DNA from: Flavobacterium ginsengisoli | GTDB lineage: Bacteria > Bacteroidota > Bacteroidia > Flavobacteriales > Flavobacteriaceae | Direction of reading: 5' to 3' | Assembly: GCF_029625315.1 (NCBI RefSeq) | Contig: NZ_CP121110.1 | Location: 1,851,501-1,915,500, forward strand | DNA length: 64,000 nt | In this document: positions 1-11,661 of the stretch, in pieces | Layout: the number at the start of each line of letters is the position of its first letter | Position numbering within the stretch: position 1 is the stretch's first letter | Translations under genes and position numbers: made by a program | Notes under the pieces: generated by a model | What the model was told of the DNA's origin: nothing | Databases searched by the model: none | What the model saw: the letters and a program-made list of their open reading frames with translations, nothing else

Positions 1-1354
1 CACTCAAAGTTGCTCCAAAATTTGGTATTCCATATCCATAATTATTATCTGGATTGGCATATCTATCAGCAGATTTTACAATCATTTGCCTGATTTCTTT
101 ATTGGTTTTAGTTGGAAAAGCCTGCCATAAAGAAGCCGCCATTCCTGCCATTATCGGACATGAAAATGACGTTCCGCTTGCTGTGCCAATATTGCCATTT
201 GCATCAGAAACTACCGCCGATGCCCCTTGTGCCATAACATCTGGTTTTATTCTTCCATCATAAGTTGGTCCGATAGAACTGGAACTAGCTCTTACTTTAG
301 AGGCATTAACAGAACCAACTGTCAATACTGAAACCGCATCTGCAGGCGAACCAATATGTTTTTCTACTTGAGTTCCTTCATTTCCAGCAGATGCCAAAAC
401 CAAAATTCCTTTGCTAAAAGCAATTTCGGCACCACGAGAAATAAAAGTCGTGATTCCGTTCATCTCGCTATACGTATGATTGTATCTGATTTCGTCTCTA
501 TCCAGAAAATATCCTAATGAAGTAGTAATTATATCGACTCCTAAAGCATCTGCCTTTTCTGCGGCTTCTACCCACAGCGACTCTTCTAATGGAATCTCTT
601 GAGCTTGAATTTCTGTAATAAAAAGATAATATGAGGCATTTGGAGCAGTTCCAACTAAAGAATTTGCTTTAAAACCTCCCATTGTTGAAAGCACCGAAGT
701 CCCATGAGAATCGCCCGTATAGAAATTGCTATTTCTGGTAGTATAATCATAACCGCCTAGAATTTTATTATTATTTCTAAGATTTTCAAATGGTTGTGCA
801 GTATTAACGCCAGGAAAACCGCCGTCCATAACGGCTATAATTTTTCCTTCTCCAGTAAAATTCTGCTGATGCAGAACTTGCCCGTTTAACATCTGAATTT
901 GATTCGCAGAATTTCCGTAAGAATAATCAATTGTAGTTTTTAACTGTTCGTGAACTTGGTTTGCCGAAGCTTCAGAAACTCTTTTCCCTGTAGTATTTAA
1001 AGTTCTATCTGCAAACTCTACCCTAGAAACAAAAGACAGTGATTTTAAGGCGTTAATGTTCGATTGAGTTCCCTGAATATGAAGTGCATTCAGCCATTTT
1101 GATTGCGCTTTTACCGTAATTCCTGCACTTGATGTAATTTGATTTACATACGAAGTTTCCAAAGGAGCATCAGTAATATCTAAAGCAATATTCTGGCTAG
1201 TTCTTCGATCCAAGGATCTTTGTGAAAGCTCGCTTAGCGGATTGTCATAAAAAGCTTGTGCATTAGGTTTACCATTAAAATAAACCCACGCATCTTCTTG
1301 TGAAAATACTGTAAACGAAAGAAGTAATAAAAGAAAAGTAAAGCTACATCTCAT
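1..1354 (-). CDS. Secreted S8 (subtilisin-like) serine peptidase, C-terminus off the window
   Basis: This is a secreted protease of the subtilase family, truncated only because the window starts inside it. I checked the frame codon by codon from the ATG at 1354 to base 1 and found no interruption. A signal peptide ends in FSQ near residue 18. A propeptide-like region follows. The catalytic triad is visible as Asp about residue 177 (AVMDGG), His about 217 (GDSHGTS) and Ser about 396 (GTSFSC). The missing C-terminus would tell whether it carries a type IX secretion sorting domain, which is common for such proteins in flavobacteria. It lies 44 bases downstream of mnmA on the same strand. The in-frame GCTCGC at 1228-1233 is natural, not a lesion. 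Confidence 0.9.
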   Translation of the reverse strand, partial: MRCSFTFLLLLLSFTVFSQEDAWVYFNGKPNAQAFYDNPLSELSQRSLDRRTSQNIALDITDAPLETSYVNQITSSAGITVKAQSKWLNALHIQGTQSNINALKSLSFVSRVEFADRTLNTTGKRVSEASANQVHEQLKTTIDYSYGNSANQIQMLNGQVLHQQNFTGEGKIIAVMDGGFPGVNTAQPFENLRNNNKILGGYDYTTRNSNFYTGDSHGTSVLSTMGGFKANSLVGTAPNASYYLFITEIQAQEIPLEESLWVEAAEKADALGVDIITTSLGYFLDRDEIRYNHTYSEMNGITTFISRGAEIAFSKGILVLASAGNEGTQVEKHIGSPADAVSVLTVGSVNASKVRASSSSIGPTYDGRIKPDVMAQGASAVVSDANGNIGTASGTSFSCPIMAGMAASLWQAFPTKTNKEIRQMIVKSADRYANPDNNYGYGIPNFGATLS

Positions 1355-1398
1355 CAATTTATACCTTAAAGGGATTTACTCCCAAATAAAGTATAAAG

Positions 1399-2587
1399 CT
1401 AAGAAATTACTCCCGAACCAACTAATTCATTTTCTAAATACCAAGCAACAAATTGTCCTTCTGTAATAGCAGACTGCGGTTCTTCAAACTCCACATACAT
1501 TCCGTCTTCAAATTGATATAAAACAGCTTTTTGCAAAGGCTGACGGTAACGAATTCTCGCCATTACTTCCATTTTTTCACCAGCTTTCAGAGTCATGTCT
1601 TCTCTAATCCAGTGTACTTCAGATTCTCCAACAAAAAGTGCTTTTTTAAACAAACCTGGATGCTGGCTTGACATACCTGTATAAATAGTATTGGTTTCAA
1701 CATCTGTAGCAATTACAAACAAAGGATCTGTTGTACCTCCAACATTTAGACCTTTTCTTTGTCCAACTGTAAAATAATGAGCACCTTGGTGTTTTCCAAC
1801 TACTTTCCCCATTGTTGGAAGATATTCTACTTTTTGAGACTCTAATTTTAGTCTTTCTTCCAAAGAAAGTTCAGTCGATTTCTCAACAGTATAAATCGGA
1901 TCATTTTTATCAATCTGAACAATTTTGCCATCTTTTGGCTGTAGTTTTTGCTGTAAAAATTCTGGAAGACGAACTTTCCCAATAAAACACAAACCTTGCG
2001 AATCTTTCTTTTCAGCTGTAACTAATTCCATTTCAGCGAGCAATTTCGCGCACTTCTGGTTTTGTTAAAGCTCCAATAGGAAACAAAGCTTTTGACAATT
2101 GTTCTTGAGACAATTGGCATAAAAAATACGATTGATCTTTGTTAACGTCATTTCCAGCAATTAATTGATAAACCGGTTTTCCGTCCACTTCAATTTCGCT
2201 TTTTTGGCAATAATGTCCTGTTGCTACATAATCTGCACCAAGACTTAAAGCGATTTTCATAAACACATCAAATTTGATTTCGCGGTTACAAAGCACGTCA
2301 GGATTTGGAGTTCTTCCTTTTTCATATTCGTTGAACATGTAATCAACGATTTTTTCTTTGTATTCTTCGCTTAAATCAACAGTTTGAAACGGTATTCCAA
2401 GTTTTTCAGCAACAAGCAAAGCATCGTTGCTGTCCTCAAGCCACGGACATTCGTTAGAAATAGTAACCGAATCATCGTGCCAGTTCTTCATGAAAAGGCC
2501 TATAACTTCGTATCCCTGCTGCTGCAATAAATATGCTGTAACACTAGAATCTACCCCACCTGAAAGTCCAACAACTACTCGTTTCAT
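1399..2587 (-). CDS. mnmA: tRNA-specific 2-thiouridylase MnmA, one-base frameshift
   Basis: MnmA installs the 2-thio group on the wobble uridine of tRNA Lys, Glu and Gln in the cytoplasm. The N-terminal half has the PP-loop SGGVDSS, and the catalytic cysteines are visible in [12 protein letters not shown] and [11 protein letters not shown]. As sequenced the gene is split: 2033-2587 encodes the first 184 residues and 1399-2043 the rest. The break is at 2036-2041, where the coding strand reads GCTCGC. Deleting one base gives GCTGC and the expected EIAAEMEL, and the whole then encodes 395 residues, the usual length. The start is ATG at 2587, preceded by a TACCTTTG promoter box. The gene is probably functional if the extra base is a sequencing error. 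Confidence 0.93.
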
Positions 2588-2614
2588 TTTGAAATGTTTA
2601 ATTTTTTAAGGTTG

Positions 2615-2622
2615 CAAAGGTA
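2615..2622 (-). promoter_or_regulatory. -7 promoter box upstream of mnmA
   Basis: The minus strand reads TACCTTTG, a perfect match to the Bacteroidota -7 consensus TANNTTTG, 27 bases before the mnmA ATG. I do not see a convincing TTG -33 element at the usual spacing, so the call rests on the -7 box and position. Confidence 0.5.
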
Positions 2623-2765
2623 CACCAAATAATAGAAAATTTCACCATGGTTTTCATTAGTTTAAGCAATCCCGCAGTAGATAAAACTTATTCTATTTTT
2701 GCTCGTTGAACGAAATCGAATAATTAATAGAATAAAAATCAAATTTGATCTGCTAAAATCTTTTA

Positions 2766-2813
2766 AAATCTGCGTGAAATACTTTTTTCGATCGATAACT
2801 TTCACGCAGATTT
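2766..2813. repeat. Intergenic hairpin of the 'cacgcagatt' flavobacterial repeat type
   Basis: A perfect 14-base inverted repeat (2766-2779 and 2800-2813) has the core CTGCGTGAAA/TTTCACGCAG, with a loop containing the palindrome TCGATCGA. Degenerate copies of 'CAGATT' follow to about 2850. It lies between the divergent mnmA and the dikinase-like gene, so it is not a terminator for either. The rest of the 345-base gap holds the mnmA promoter and nothing else I can identify. Confidence 0.6.
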
Positions 2814-2932
2814 ATACAGATTAAAGCAGATTTGCAAAGATTTAAATTTAATTGGATAATGTAAAATTGACAAAAACAATTTCACCCAATGAGTTCTTTT
2901 TTTAATTACATTTAATCATCTATTTGTATTAT

Positions 2933-4810
2933 ATGAAAAAATTCATTTACAGCTTATTTTTCCTTTTCATCTTAACCTCTCTAAGTGCACAGCGATTTAG
3001 CGCGTCCCTGCCAAATTATGAAGCTTACAAGGCATTTAGAGGAAAACCTTTGTCTGATAAATTTTCGAATATTGAATCAGTGAAGGTAATTTATGATATG
3101 CGAAAACAGAAAATGTATTATTTCAACAGTAACCTTATTTTGCTTCACTATGATTTCGTTGTTAATTATTTAGGCTACAGCCAAGATCTTGAAGTATTCA
3201 ACAATGAAAATTACAGCGATACAGAAAAAAACAGAGACTTTCTTCTCGGAAATTTAAACCACATAAAAGGAACAGATAAGTGGATTTTCGAACTTGCTGC
3301 ATCCGATCATATGCCAGTTCCATTAATTGAACGTTTTTTTGGTATGGTTAAAAATTCCACATTTATTGGCGAAAAACTAAAATTCTATTTGAACAATCCC
3401 GATATGATGCAATGGTATCAAGAACAGAAATTCAAAATTCCGTGTGTTAAATCAGATTATATTTTTGGCGAAATCAAATATCAAGAAGTTGTTCGAGGAA
3501 CTAATATTGGAATTCTAAAAAAATACAAAATCAAGGAATTGGAATCCACAAAGCCTAATTCTGACGAAATCATTATTTTGGATGGAACACCTGATATTCT
3601 TCCAAATGTGCGAGGAATCATTGTAAATGAACTCCAGACGCCTTTAAGCCATTTGGTACTTCTAGGAAAAAACAGAAAGATTCCGATTATGGCTTATACC
3701 AATATTGAAAAAGATAACAATATCAAAAAACTGCTTTCTAAAAAAGTAGAATTAAAGATAGAAGTCGATACTTTCTTCATCAAAGAAACAACCAAAAAGA
3801 TTCCAGTAAAAACATCTGGAAAAAAGAAAAAGCTCATTATTGATAATAGCATTACCGAATTAGTGAACTTGGCTGAAATTCCAAAAAAGGGAGTTAATTA
3901 TATTGGTTCAAAAGCACAAAACATGGCGTATTTAATAGCTATTTCAAAAGAAATTCCATTTAAAGTACCCGAAAATGCGCATGCTATTCCGTTTTACTAT
4001 TATACAAAGCATATTCAGAATCCTGCTATTTCTCCATTAATTGCTGAACTTTTAACTTTTCCCAAAAAAGATTCTACAATTTGGATCAATAAACAGCTTA
4101 AAAAAATTAGAGACGCTATTAAAAAAGAACCTATTGATCCTCAATTAATTTCAAAATTGAACACCGCTTTTAAAGATGCAAAATTCAAAAATTTCAGATT
4201 TCGTTCTTCTACAAACGCAGAAGATTTGGATGATTTTAATGGCGCTGGATTGTACGATTCAAAAACTGGAATTATAGGTGATTCTATCAAAACTTTCGAA
4301 AAAGCCATAAAACAAGTTTGGGCAAGTGTTTGGAATGAAGCTTCGTATAACGAAAGAGAACTTTTTGGAATTGATCAGCAAAATATTGCTATGGGCGTTT
4401 TAGTTCATCGTTCGTTTCCTGACGAGTTAGCAAATGGCGTAATTATTACCAAAAATATATTTAGAGAAAACTTTCCTGGAATTACGGTTAATGTTCAAAA
4501 AGGAGAAAATTCGGTTGTTAAACCCGAAAAAGGAGAAATCTGCGAACAATTTGTCGCTTATCATTTTAATGACGGAAAAGACGAAACCGATTTTGATATC
4601 GATTATACTTCCAATTCCAATTTAAACAATAATCAGCCTTTATTGATCAGAAAAGAAATGAGTAATCTGTATGATGTCAGCAAAAAAATTGAAACCAAAA
4701 TGTATCGATATTGGCGTAAAAACCAATTTCATCCTGTAGATATTGAGTTTAAAATTGTCGGCGAAAAAAGAGATTTATACATCAAACAAGTTCGCCCTTT
4801 CAACGATTAA
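2933..4810 (+). CDS. Secreted PEP/pyruvate-binding (PPDK/PEP-synthase-like) protein
   Basis: The protein has 625 residues from the ATG at 2933; an in-frame TTG nine bases upstream is less likely, because the signal peptide MKKFIYSLFFLFILTSLSAQ starts at the ATG. The C-terminal half (about residues 310-625) resembles the PEP/pyruvate-binding ATP-grasp domain of pyruvate phosphate dikinase: FRFRSSTNAEDLDDFNGAGL and, at the end, DLYIKQVRPF. Before it, around residues 220-260, a swivel-like segment contains GIIVNELQTPLSHLVLLGK, resembling the phosphohistidine domain. The order swivel then ATP-grasp is reversed relative to classical PPDK, and export raises the question of where ATP would come from. 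Function is unknown. Its stop overlaps the stop of the convergent next gene. Confidence 0.72.
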   Translation: MKKFIYSLFFLFILTSLSAQRFSASLPNYEAYKAFRGKPLSDKFSNIESVKVIYDMRKQKMYYFNSNLILLHYDFVVNYLGYSQDLEVFNNENYSDTEKNRDFLLGNLNHIKGTDKWIFELAASDHMPVPLIERFFGMVKNSTFIGEKLKFYLNNPDMMQWYQEQKFKIPCVKSDYIFGEIKYQEVVRGTNIGILKKYKIKELESTKPNSDEIIILDGTPDILPNVRGIIVNELQTPLSHLVLLGKNRKIPIMAYTNIEKDNNIKKLLSKKVELKIEVDTFFIKETTKKIPVKTSGKKKKLIIDNSITELVNLAEIPKKGVNYIGSKAQNMAYLIAISKEIPFKVPENAHAIPFYYYTKHIQNPAISPLIAELLTFPKKDSTIWINKQLKKIRDAIKKEPIDPQLISKLNTAFKDAKFKNFRFRSSTNAEDLDDFNGAGLYDSKTGIIGDSIKTFEKAIKQVWASVWNEASYNERELFGIDQQNIAMGVLVHRSFPDELANGVIITKNIFRENFPGITVNVQKGENSVVKPEKGEICEQFVAYHFNDGKDETDFDIDYTSNSNLNNNQPLLIRKEMSNLYDVSKKIETKMYRYWRKNQFHPVDIEFKIVGEKRDLYIKQVRPFND

Positions 4811-5364
4811 TAGAATACTAATAAATCTATTTCGTTGTTTGCAGTATTGATTAGTACAATTCTAAAATCAAAATCTTCAATCTTAATTTTCTCTTGAATT
4901 GATTTTCTAATTATCTCTGTCTTTAAAGAAAAATTATCGTCAAGAGGAATTTTCATGTCAACGGAATTTAGATATTTTGACGCTTTCTTATTGACAATAA
5001 TTGAAGCCGCGATGTAAAATCCGATGATAATAATTTGAAAAAAGAGCAACAATTCAATCTTTTCAAACGGATACATAATGTCTAAAATAGACAATGTGAT
5101 TGTTGCAAATAGAAAGATGATTGCATTTACTGTAAAGGATTGTGTCCTAAAACGGAGTATTGAAAAAATGGCAAATAATCCAAACCCTATTCCGACACCA
5201 ATTTCGATTTTAGTAAAAAGATAACAAAGAGAAAAAGTACAAAGTCCTACAATAACCATTAGTGGATTTATAGTAGCATTATCTTTTCTGTTGGAGAAAA
5301 AATACAAGATCAAAATCGAAAAAAACAACAACAAAAATCTTCCTAGAAGCTCTTTTAAATCCAT
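4807..5364 (-). CDS. DUF4956-like membrane protein
   Basis: This 185-residue protein begins with four to five hydrophobic segments (about residues 8-24, 32-50, 54-68, 78-94 and 104-124). They are followed by a soluble C-terminal domain of about 55 residues. The motif GIGFGLFAIFSILRFRT near residues 57-73 is characteristic of the DUF4956 family, whose role is not established. The start is the ATG at 5364. Its last four bases overlap those of the convergent dikinase-like gene. Confidence in the gene is high; the family assignment is from the motif alone. Confidence 0.7.
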   Translation of the reverse strand: MDLKELLGRFLLLFFSILILYFFSNRKDNATINPLMVIVGLCTFSLCYLFTKIEIGVGIGFGLFAIFSILRFRTQSFTVNAIIFLFATITLSILDIMYPFEKIELLLFFQIIIIGFYIAASIIVNKKASKYLNSVDMKIPLDDNFSLKTEIIRKSIQEKIKIEDFDFRIVLINTANNEIDLLVFY

Positions 5365-5403
5365 TTTATAAAAATATTAGCAAATTAAAATTAGATCTTT
5401 TTA

Positions 5404-6453
5404 TTACTTAAAACCCCATTTATAATTTTTAGACCATTCATAAAAATCATCAAGTTTATTCTGATTTTTTTTATGCCATTTTACAACATCATCTGTTTCA
5501 GCATCAACATACGCAATATAAGCAAAAGGCTCTATTAGCTTTTTATTTTTCATTTCTATAAAATAAGGCGCCAAAAAATTCCAATAAAAACCTTGATTTT
5601 CTTTTTTCCCTTCATCTAATGAAGCACAAATCACTTCAATTTTTCGAATAAAATTCTCTACTTCAGTTTTTTTGATATTCTTTTTATCAAAATCTAAACT
5701 AGCGGTTATAGAAAGTATTAAATCTGTACTAGAAAAATCATTTTCTTTTTTTACTCCTGTAGAATCTGGAAGCGTTGATGAATCGATATTAATGGTTATT
5801 GCTTTTTCGCCGGTTTGTGTTACCCCTTTCATCAAGAGACCTTTTAGGTTTTCAAAATTCTTCTTCGATCTATTGGTTTGCGGCTCTACAATTAAAAATC
5901 TTGAAAAAGCCAGAACAGCAGGAATCCTATTAGAATTTGATTCTAATATACCAATAGCGTTTAATGAACCAGGATGTTTTGGATTTATAGCCAGAGACCT
6001 TTGAAAACATGAAATAGCTTCAGAACTATTATTTAGATTTGCATAACAAATTCCTTTATTAAAATACAATTGATAATAATCTGGAAACTTTCGTATTCCT
6101 TCTTCGTAGATTTTTAATGCTTCTTCCGTTTTATTTAAATGATCTAGTGCATTTCCATAATTTACATAAATATTTTGCAGTCCGCTATTGGGATGCGTTG
6201 CAATAGCATGTTTTGAAATAGTAATAACTTCATCAAACTTCTTTATTGAGTTTAAGGTTAATGATTTCTCGATTAATGCAAACAAATTATCTTTATCAAG
6301 ACTTAATGCGTTATCATAAATTTTGATAGCACCTTCATAATCGCCCTTATCATGAAGAACAATTCCTTCTTCAACTAATTTATCTGCATCAGCTTGATTT
6401 TGTGCATAAACACCTGTAAACAACAAGAGAAATAGCAAAGTTTTTACTTTCAT
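5404..6453 (-). CDS. Secreted TPR-repeat protein
   Basis: The 349-residue protein starts with a clear signal peptide (MKVKTLLFLLLFTGVYAQ). Tetratricopeptide repeats occupy roughly residues 22-180, for example GIVLHDKGDYEGAIKIYDNALSL, then an EEALKIYEEGIRKFPD unit and a SSEAISCFQRSLAINP unit. The C-terminal 170 residues are not a repeat I recognise. TPR proteins act as scaffolds for protein-protein contacts; the partner here is unknown. It is preceded by a terminator hairpin at 6526-6562, so it probably has its own promoter. Confidence 0.8.
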   Translation of the reverse strand: MKVKTLLFLLLFTGVYAQNQADADKLVEEGIVLHDKGDYEGAIKIYDNALSLDKDNLFALIEKSLTLNSIKKFDEVITISKHAIATHPNSGLQNIYVNYGNALDHLNKTEEALKIYEEGIRKFPDYYQLYFNKGICYANLNNSSEAISCFQRSLAINPKHPGSLNAIGILESNSNRIPAVLAFSRFLIVEPQTNRSKKNFENLKGLLMKGVTQTGEKAITINIDSSTLPDSTGVKKENDFSSTDLILSITASLDFDKKNIKKTEVENFIRKIEVICASLDEGKKENQGFYWNFLAPYFIEMKNKKLIEPFAYIAYVDAETDDVVKWHKKNQNKLDDFYEWSKNYKWGFK

Positions 6454-6525
6454 AAACGTTAAAATTTAAGTTATAAACTTACTATATTTTACTTATATAA
6501 AAACAAATTTTACAAGAAAACAGTT

Positions 6526-6562
6526 GCAAAAAAAATGGACTCAAAAATTCATTTAAGTCCAT
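6526..6562 (-). terminator. Rho-independent-like terminator
   Basis: The stem ATGGACT (6535-6541) pairs with AGTCCAT (6556-6562). On the minus strand it is followed by a run of T (complement of the A run at 6526-6534). It lies just downstream of the YwqK-like gene and would end its transcript. Confidence 0.55.
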
Positions 6563-6603
6563 TGATTCGTTTATTAATTAAATTTCTAAAATTGAAATCA
6601 AAA

Positions 6604-7329
6604 TTATTTCTTTGAAGTTCCTACTTTTTCAGAAGCTTTATTCGTGTTTTTAGGATCGCTCATATTCACTTCTTTCACTAATTTTCCTTTCTGATAAAAC
6701 TGCCACATTCCAGCTTTTTTACCATTCACAAATTTACCTTTAGAAGCAACCGATTTGTCTGAATCATAAAAAACGGCATCTCCATTATATTCGTTATCTT
6801 TAAAGTTAGATTCTTCCAAGAGTGTTCCGTCTACTCCCATTTTCTTATATGCTCCTTCTTTTAAACCATTTTTGTACATCATCTCTTCAGCAATTTGAGC
6901 ATTTGGGTAATAAATAGTTTTTAAGCCTTCTAATTTTCCATTTTTATAATTCTCAACTGTCATTAAAACTTTAGAAGCTTTGTGATAATATTTCCATTCT
7001 CCATCACGTACTTTTCCCACTTCTTTTCCTTCGCTTACCTTATTTTTATTTTGATCAAAAAAAATAGTGTACGAACTTCCATCATTTGCACTAAAATCTC
7101 TTGTAGCGATAACGTCTCCTTTTTTTGTATCATCAAAAAATTTAAAAACACCCGTTTCTTTTCCGTGATCAAAAGTTCCTTCGTAACGTGGGCGTTTAGA
7201 TTCGGCGTAAGTTCCTTTCCAAAGTCCATCTTTTTTTCCAGCCGCATCTAGCTTGTTACTTTCTGTCTGCGCATTCAAAATTAATGTTATTAGGAATAAT
7301 ACCCCAGATATGATATTTTTTGAGATCAT
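6604..7329 (-). CDS. Exported YwqK/MORN-like repeat protein
   Basis: The 241-residue protein has a signal peptide (cleavage near LILNAQ). It then has repeated units of the type 'G..dGxWKxYY.....' such as KKDGLWKGTYAESKRPRYEG, VRDGEWKYYH, GKLEGLKTIYYPNAQ and GKKAGMWQFYQKGKLVKE. This is the pattern of the MORN/YwqK family, often annotated as 'toxin-antitoxin system YwqK family antitoxin', although nothing here indicates a toxin. The C-terminus is Lys/Ser-rich. It is 109 bases downstream of yidC and separated from it by a terminator hairpin. Confidence 0.72.
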   Translation of the reverse strand: MISKNIISGVLFLITLILNAQTESNKLDAAGKKDGLWKGTYAESKRPRYEGTFDHGKETGVFKFFDDTKKGDVIATRDFSANDGSSYTIFFDQNKNKVSEGKEVGKVRDGEWKYYHKASKVLMTVENYKNGKLEGLKTIYYPNAQIAEEMMYKNGLKEGAYKKMGVDGTLLEESNFKDNEYNGDAVFYDSDKSVASKGKFVNGKKAGMWQFYQKGKLVKEVNMSDPKNTNKASEKVGTSKK

Positions 7330-7385
7330 AATAAATTCTATTTTTTAAGCTTAACGAAAATCTTAATTATAAAGTATAATGGTAT

Positions 7386-7414
7386 AAAAAAATCCCGATA
7401 AATCGAGATTTTTT
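7386..7414 (-). terminator. Terminator downstream of yidC
   Basis: The hairpin pairs TCCCG with CGAGA (one mismatch) around an ATAAAT loop. On the minus strand it is followed by a T run. It lies between the yidC stop and the YwqK-like gene. Confidence 0.5.
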
Positions 7415-7424
7415 TTATTTAGAA

Positions 7425-9347
7425 TTATTTCTTCTTTTTATTCTGTGCTTGAGCTTTTGTCTGCTTCTTGCTGTTCCATTACATCTTGAAGACGCTGTTG
7501 GAACTTACTTGGCTTTTTAGGCTCTCTTTGTTTGTTTTCTTGAATTTGAGCGTGAATTTTATCACTGTCTACAATATAATTCTTGATAACAAACATAATT
7601 CCGATTGTAATTAAGTTTGAAATAAAGTTATACAAACTCAATCCTGATCCGTAATTATTGAAGAAAATCAACATCATTAATGGCGAAACATAAATCATGA
7701 TTTTCATCATTTTTGCCATATCTGGCATACCTTCTTGCTGAGGAGCTGCCATTTGTTGGTCTCCTGAAGTCATTTTCATGTAGAAGAAAATCGCAATTGC
7801 CGCCAAGATTGGGAACAAACTGATGTGATCTCCGTACATTGGAATATTGAATGGTAATTTTACCACCGAGTCAAAAGAAGATAAATCGTCTGCCCAAAGG
7901 AAGCTTTTTTGTCTTAATTCAAATGCTGCAGGGAAAAACTGGAACGATGCATACATGAAAGGCAACTGAATCAATGCCGGAATACATCCTGCCATTGGGT
8001 TTACACCTGCTTTGTTGTACAGTTTCATTGTTTCCTGTTGTTTCTTCATTGGGTCTTTTTTGAATTTTTCTCCCAACTCTGCAATATCAGGTCTTAAAAC
8101 TTTCATTTTAGCCTGAGACAAGAATGACTTATAGGTAATTGGCGACATGGCCAATTTGATGATAATTGTAAAGATAATAATCGCAATACCTAATGATAAA
8201 CCGATTGTTGAACTTAAGAATCCGAATAACGGAATGAAAATCCATTTGTTGATCCATCCAAAAATTCCCCATCCTAATGGAATAATCTTTTCGAAGTTTT
8301 TATCGTAAGCTTTTAATGTTTTGTAATCTGCAGGACCCATATACAAATTCATTTTGTAATCGATCTCTCCATTTGAAAACGCTAAAGGTAAATTAGCTCT
8401 AAACTGTTTTGTGAAAACAGTATCAATTTTATCATCTTTAACTAAATCGTCAGATTGTAATTTTGAAGTTTCAAAAGGTTTATCTGTAGATAAAATTGTA
8501 GTAAAGAAATGCTGTTTGAACGCTACATAACTAACTTTTGTAGGAGTTTCTTCTTTACCTTGTCCGTGCGAACTTACGTTGTTGTATTTTGATTCTTCGT
8601 ATTTGTAATCAATTTGTGCATAACGGTTTTCATACGCAACGCTTTTTTCGTTTCTGTATGTTTTTAAATCCCATTGCAAATCAACTGGTTTAGCAGAATT
8701 TAAAACTCTGTTTAAACCTTGAGAACGAATATCAAAACCAACTAAATAATCGTTTGGTTTAAGAATGTATTTATATTCTAAAAATTCATTAGCTCCAGCT
8801 TTCAAACGCATAGAAAGAACTTGGTCTGCACCAATTTTTTCTAATGTTGGCTCAAAATATAAATCTTTAGAATTTAATGTTCTATTATCTGTAGTAAGAA
8901 GCTGTAAATTTAAGTTTGAGTTATTATTTTTAATTAACTCAACTAACTCACCAGAACCTTTTTTTAATCTTTCGAATTCTTTTAAAGTAGCTTCAACAAT
9001 ATATCCTCCTTTATTAGCAATCTTCAATCTTAATTTTTCGTTTTCGATTGTAGTAAAAGCTTCTTTTGCAGAAGGAAGTGTTGCAGAATAAGCAAATCCT
9101 CCTAAAGTTTTTTGCAATTGCGCCAATTGAACTGTATCTCCAGGAGTTACAGCTGCAGCTGGTAATGATGCCGTTTTTGCTTTATCTGCTTTTGCTTGTG
9201 CTTCTTGTTTAGCAACTAATTCTTTCTTGGCTTTTTCAGCGGCGATTTCTTTTTCAGAAGGCTGATTTTGATACATAATCCAAATCAAAATTCCAAAGAT
9301 CAATACAAAACCAATGATTGAATTGAGGTCTAATTTTTTTCTTCCAT
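7425..9347 (-). CDS. yidC: Membrane protein insertase YidC, frameshifted near both ends
   Basis: YidC inserts and folds inner-membrane proteins with or without SecYEG. The large periplasmic domain and the C-terminal insertase core are visible, including GWGIFGWINKWIFIPLF, the MSPITYKSFLSQAKM segment and GCIPALIQLPFMYASFQ. Two lesions alter the ends. At 9334-9340 the coding A run has 7 bases. With 8, translation from the ATG at 9347 reads MEEKKLDLNSIIGFVLIFGI instead of stopping after five codons. At 7459-7464 the coding strand reads GCAGAC. Removing the A restores GCAGC and a C-terminus ending AQNKKKK with stop at 7425, instead of SSSTE with stop at 7438. The longest undisturbed frame is 7438-9303. 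It lies directly downstream of pyrG on the same strand. Confidence 0.92.
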
Positions 9348-9426
9348 TATAATTTAAAAAAGTTATTCATTGAAGCTTATTAGTAATGAGTTTGTCTCAA
9401 AAGTTACAAGTTTCTCAAAATATTAA

Positions 9427-11142
<1,716 letters not shown>

Positions 11143-11259
11143 TTAAGCACATTTTATTTTATATACTTCCCTATCAATTATATTATCAAAATGAATGCTT
11201 TTTATCATTATTAGCTAAAAATTCATAACTAAAACTAAAAAACACAATGTAATTAATTT

Positions 11260-11649
11260 CTAATAAGGGAGTATTAAATTATAAAAACAAAAAAGGAAAG
11301 AAATTGCACTTATAGATACATCAAAAATTAATACTTTTTTGAATATGGAAAAAGAAATGATCCAATTGATCAAAAATCTAGCTGTAAGCTGAAAGAAAAA
11401 GAAACAAAAAATTTTTATAGAAAATGGATTGTAAGCAATCGCTTCTTGAAAATGAAATCGAAGGATTTGAGAAAAAGCTCTTGTAAGTCCGCGGCTTTTA
11501 CAGTATGCCAAAGGCAATCCTTCACAGGATGATTGCAAACCAAAATTTAAATAGGGAAGAAAAAAGCAATAAAAAAAGACAAACATAATTAGGAAAGCCA
11601 GAATTACGTTTATCTTTTTATAAGAATCAATTTCTTGGGAAAGAAACAT
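11260..11649 (-). CDS. DUF2752-like small membrane protein
   Basis: The 129-residue protein has about three hydrophobic segments. Its central motif CEGLPLAYCKSRGLTRAF is a variant of the DUF2752 signature (a Cys-rich 'CPxCGxTRA' element). The first half of that element is degenerate here, while the 'GLTRAF' part is kept. Function is not known. It ends 12 bases before the next gene on the same strand, so the two are probably one transcript. Confidence 0.6.
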   Translation of the reverse strand: MFLSQEIDSYKKINVILAFLIMFVFFYCFFLPYLNFGLQSSCEGLPLAYCKSRGLTRAFSQILRFHFQEAIAYNPFSIKIFCFFFFQLTARFLINWIISFSIFKKVLIFDVSISAISFLFCFYNLILPY

Positions 11650-11661
11650 TTATTCAAGAAA

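Noticed and set aside
1228..1233. GCTCGC inside the S8 peptidase gene resembles the recurrent lesion
   Set aside because: The reading frame is continuous through it, so the bases are natural codons (coding AGC-GAG).
6604..7329. Reading the YwqK-like gene as an antitoxin of a toxin-antitoxin pair
   Set aside because: The name is a database habit. The protein is exported, and no toxin-like partner lies beside it.
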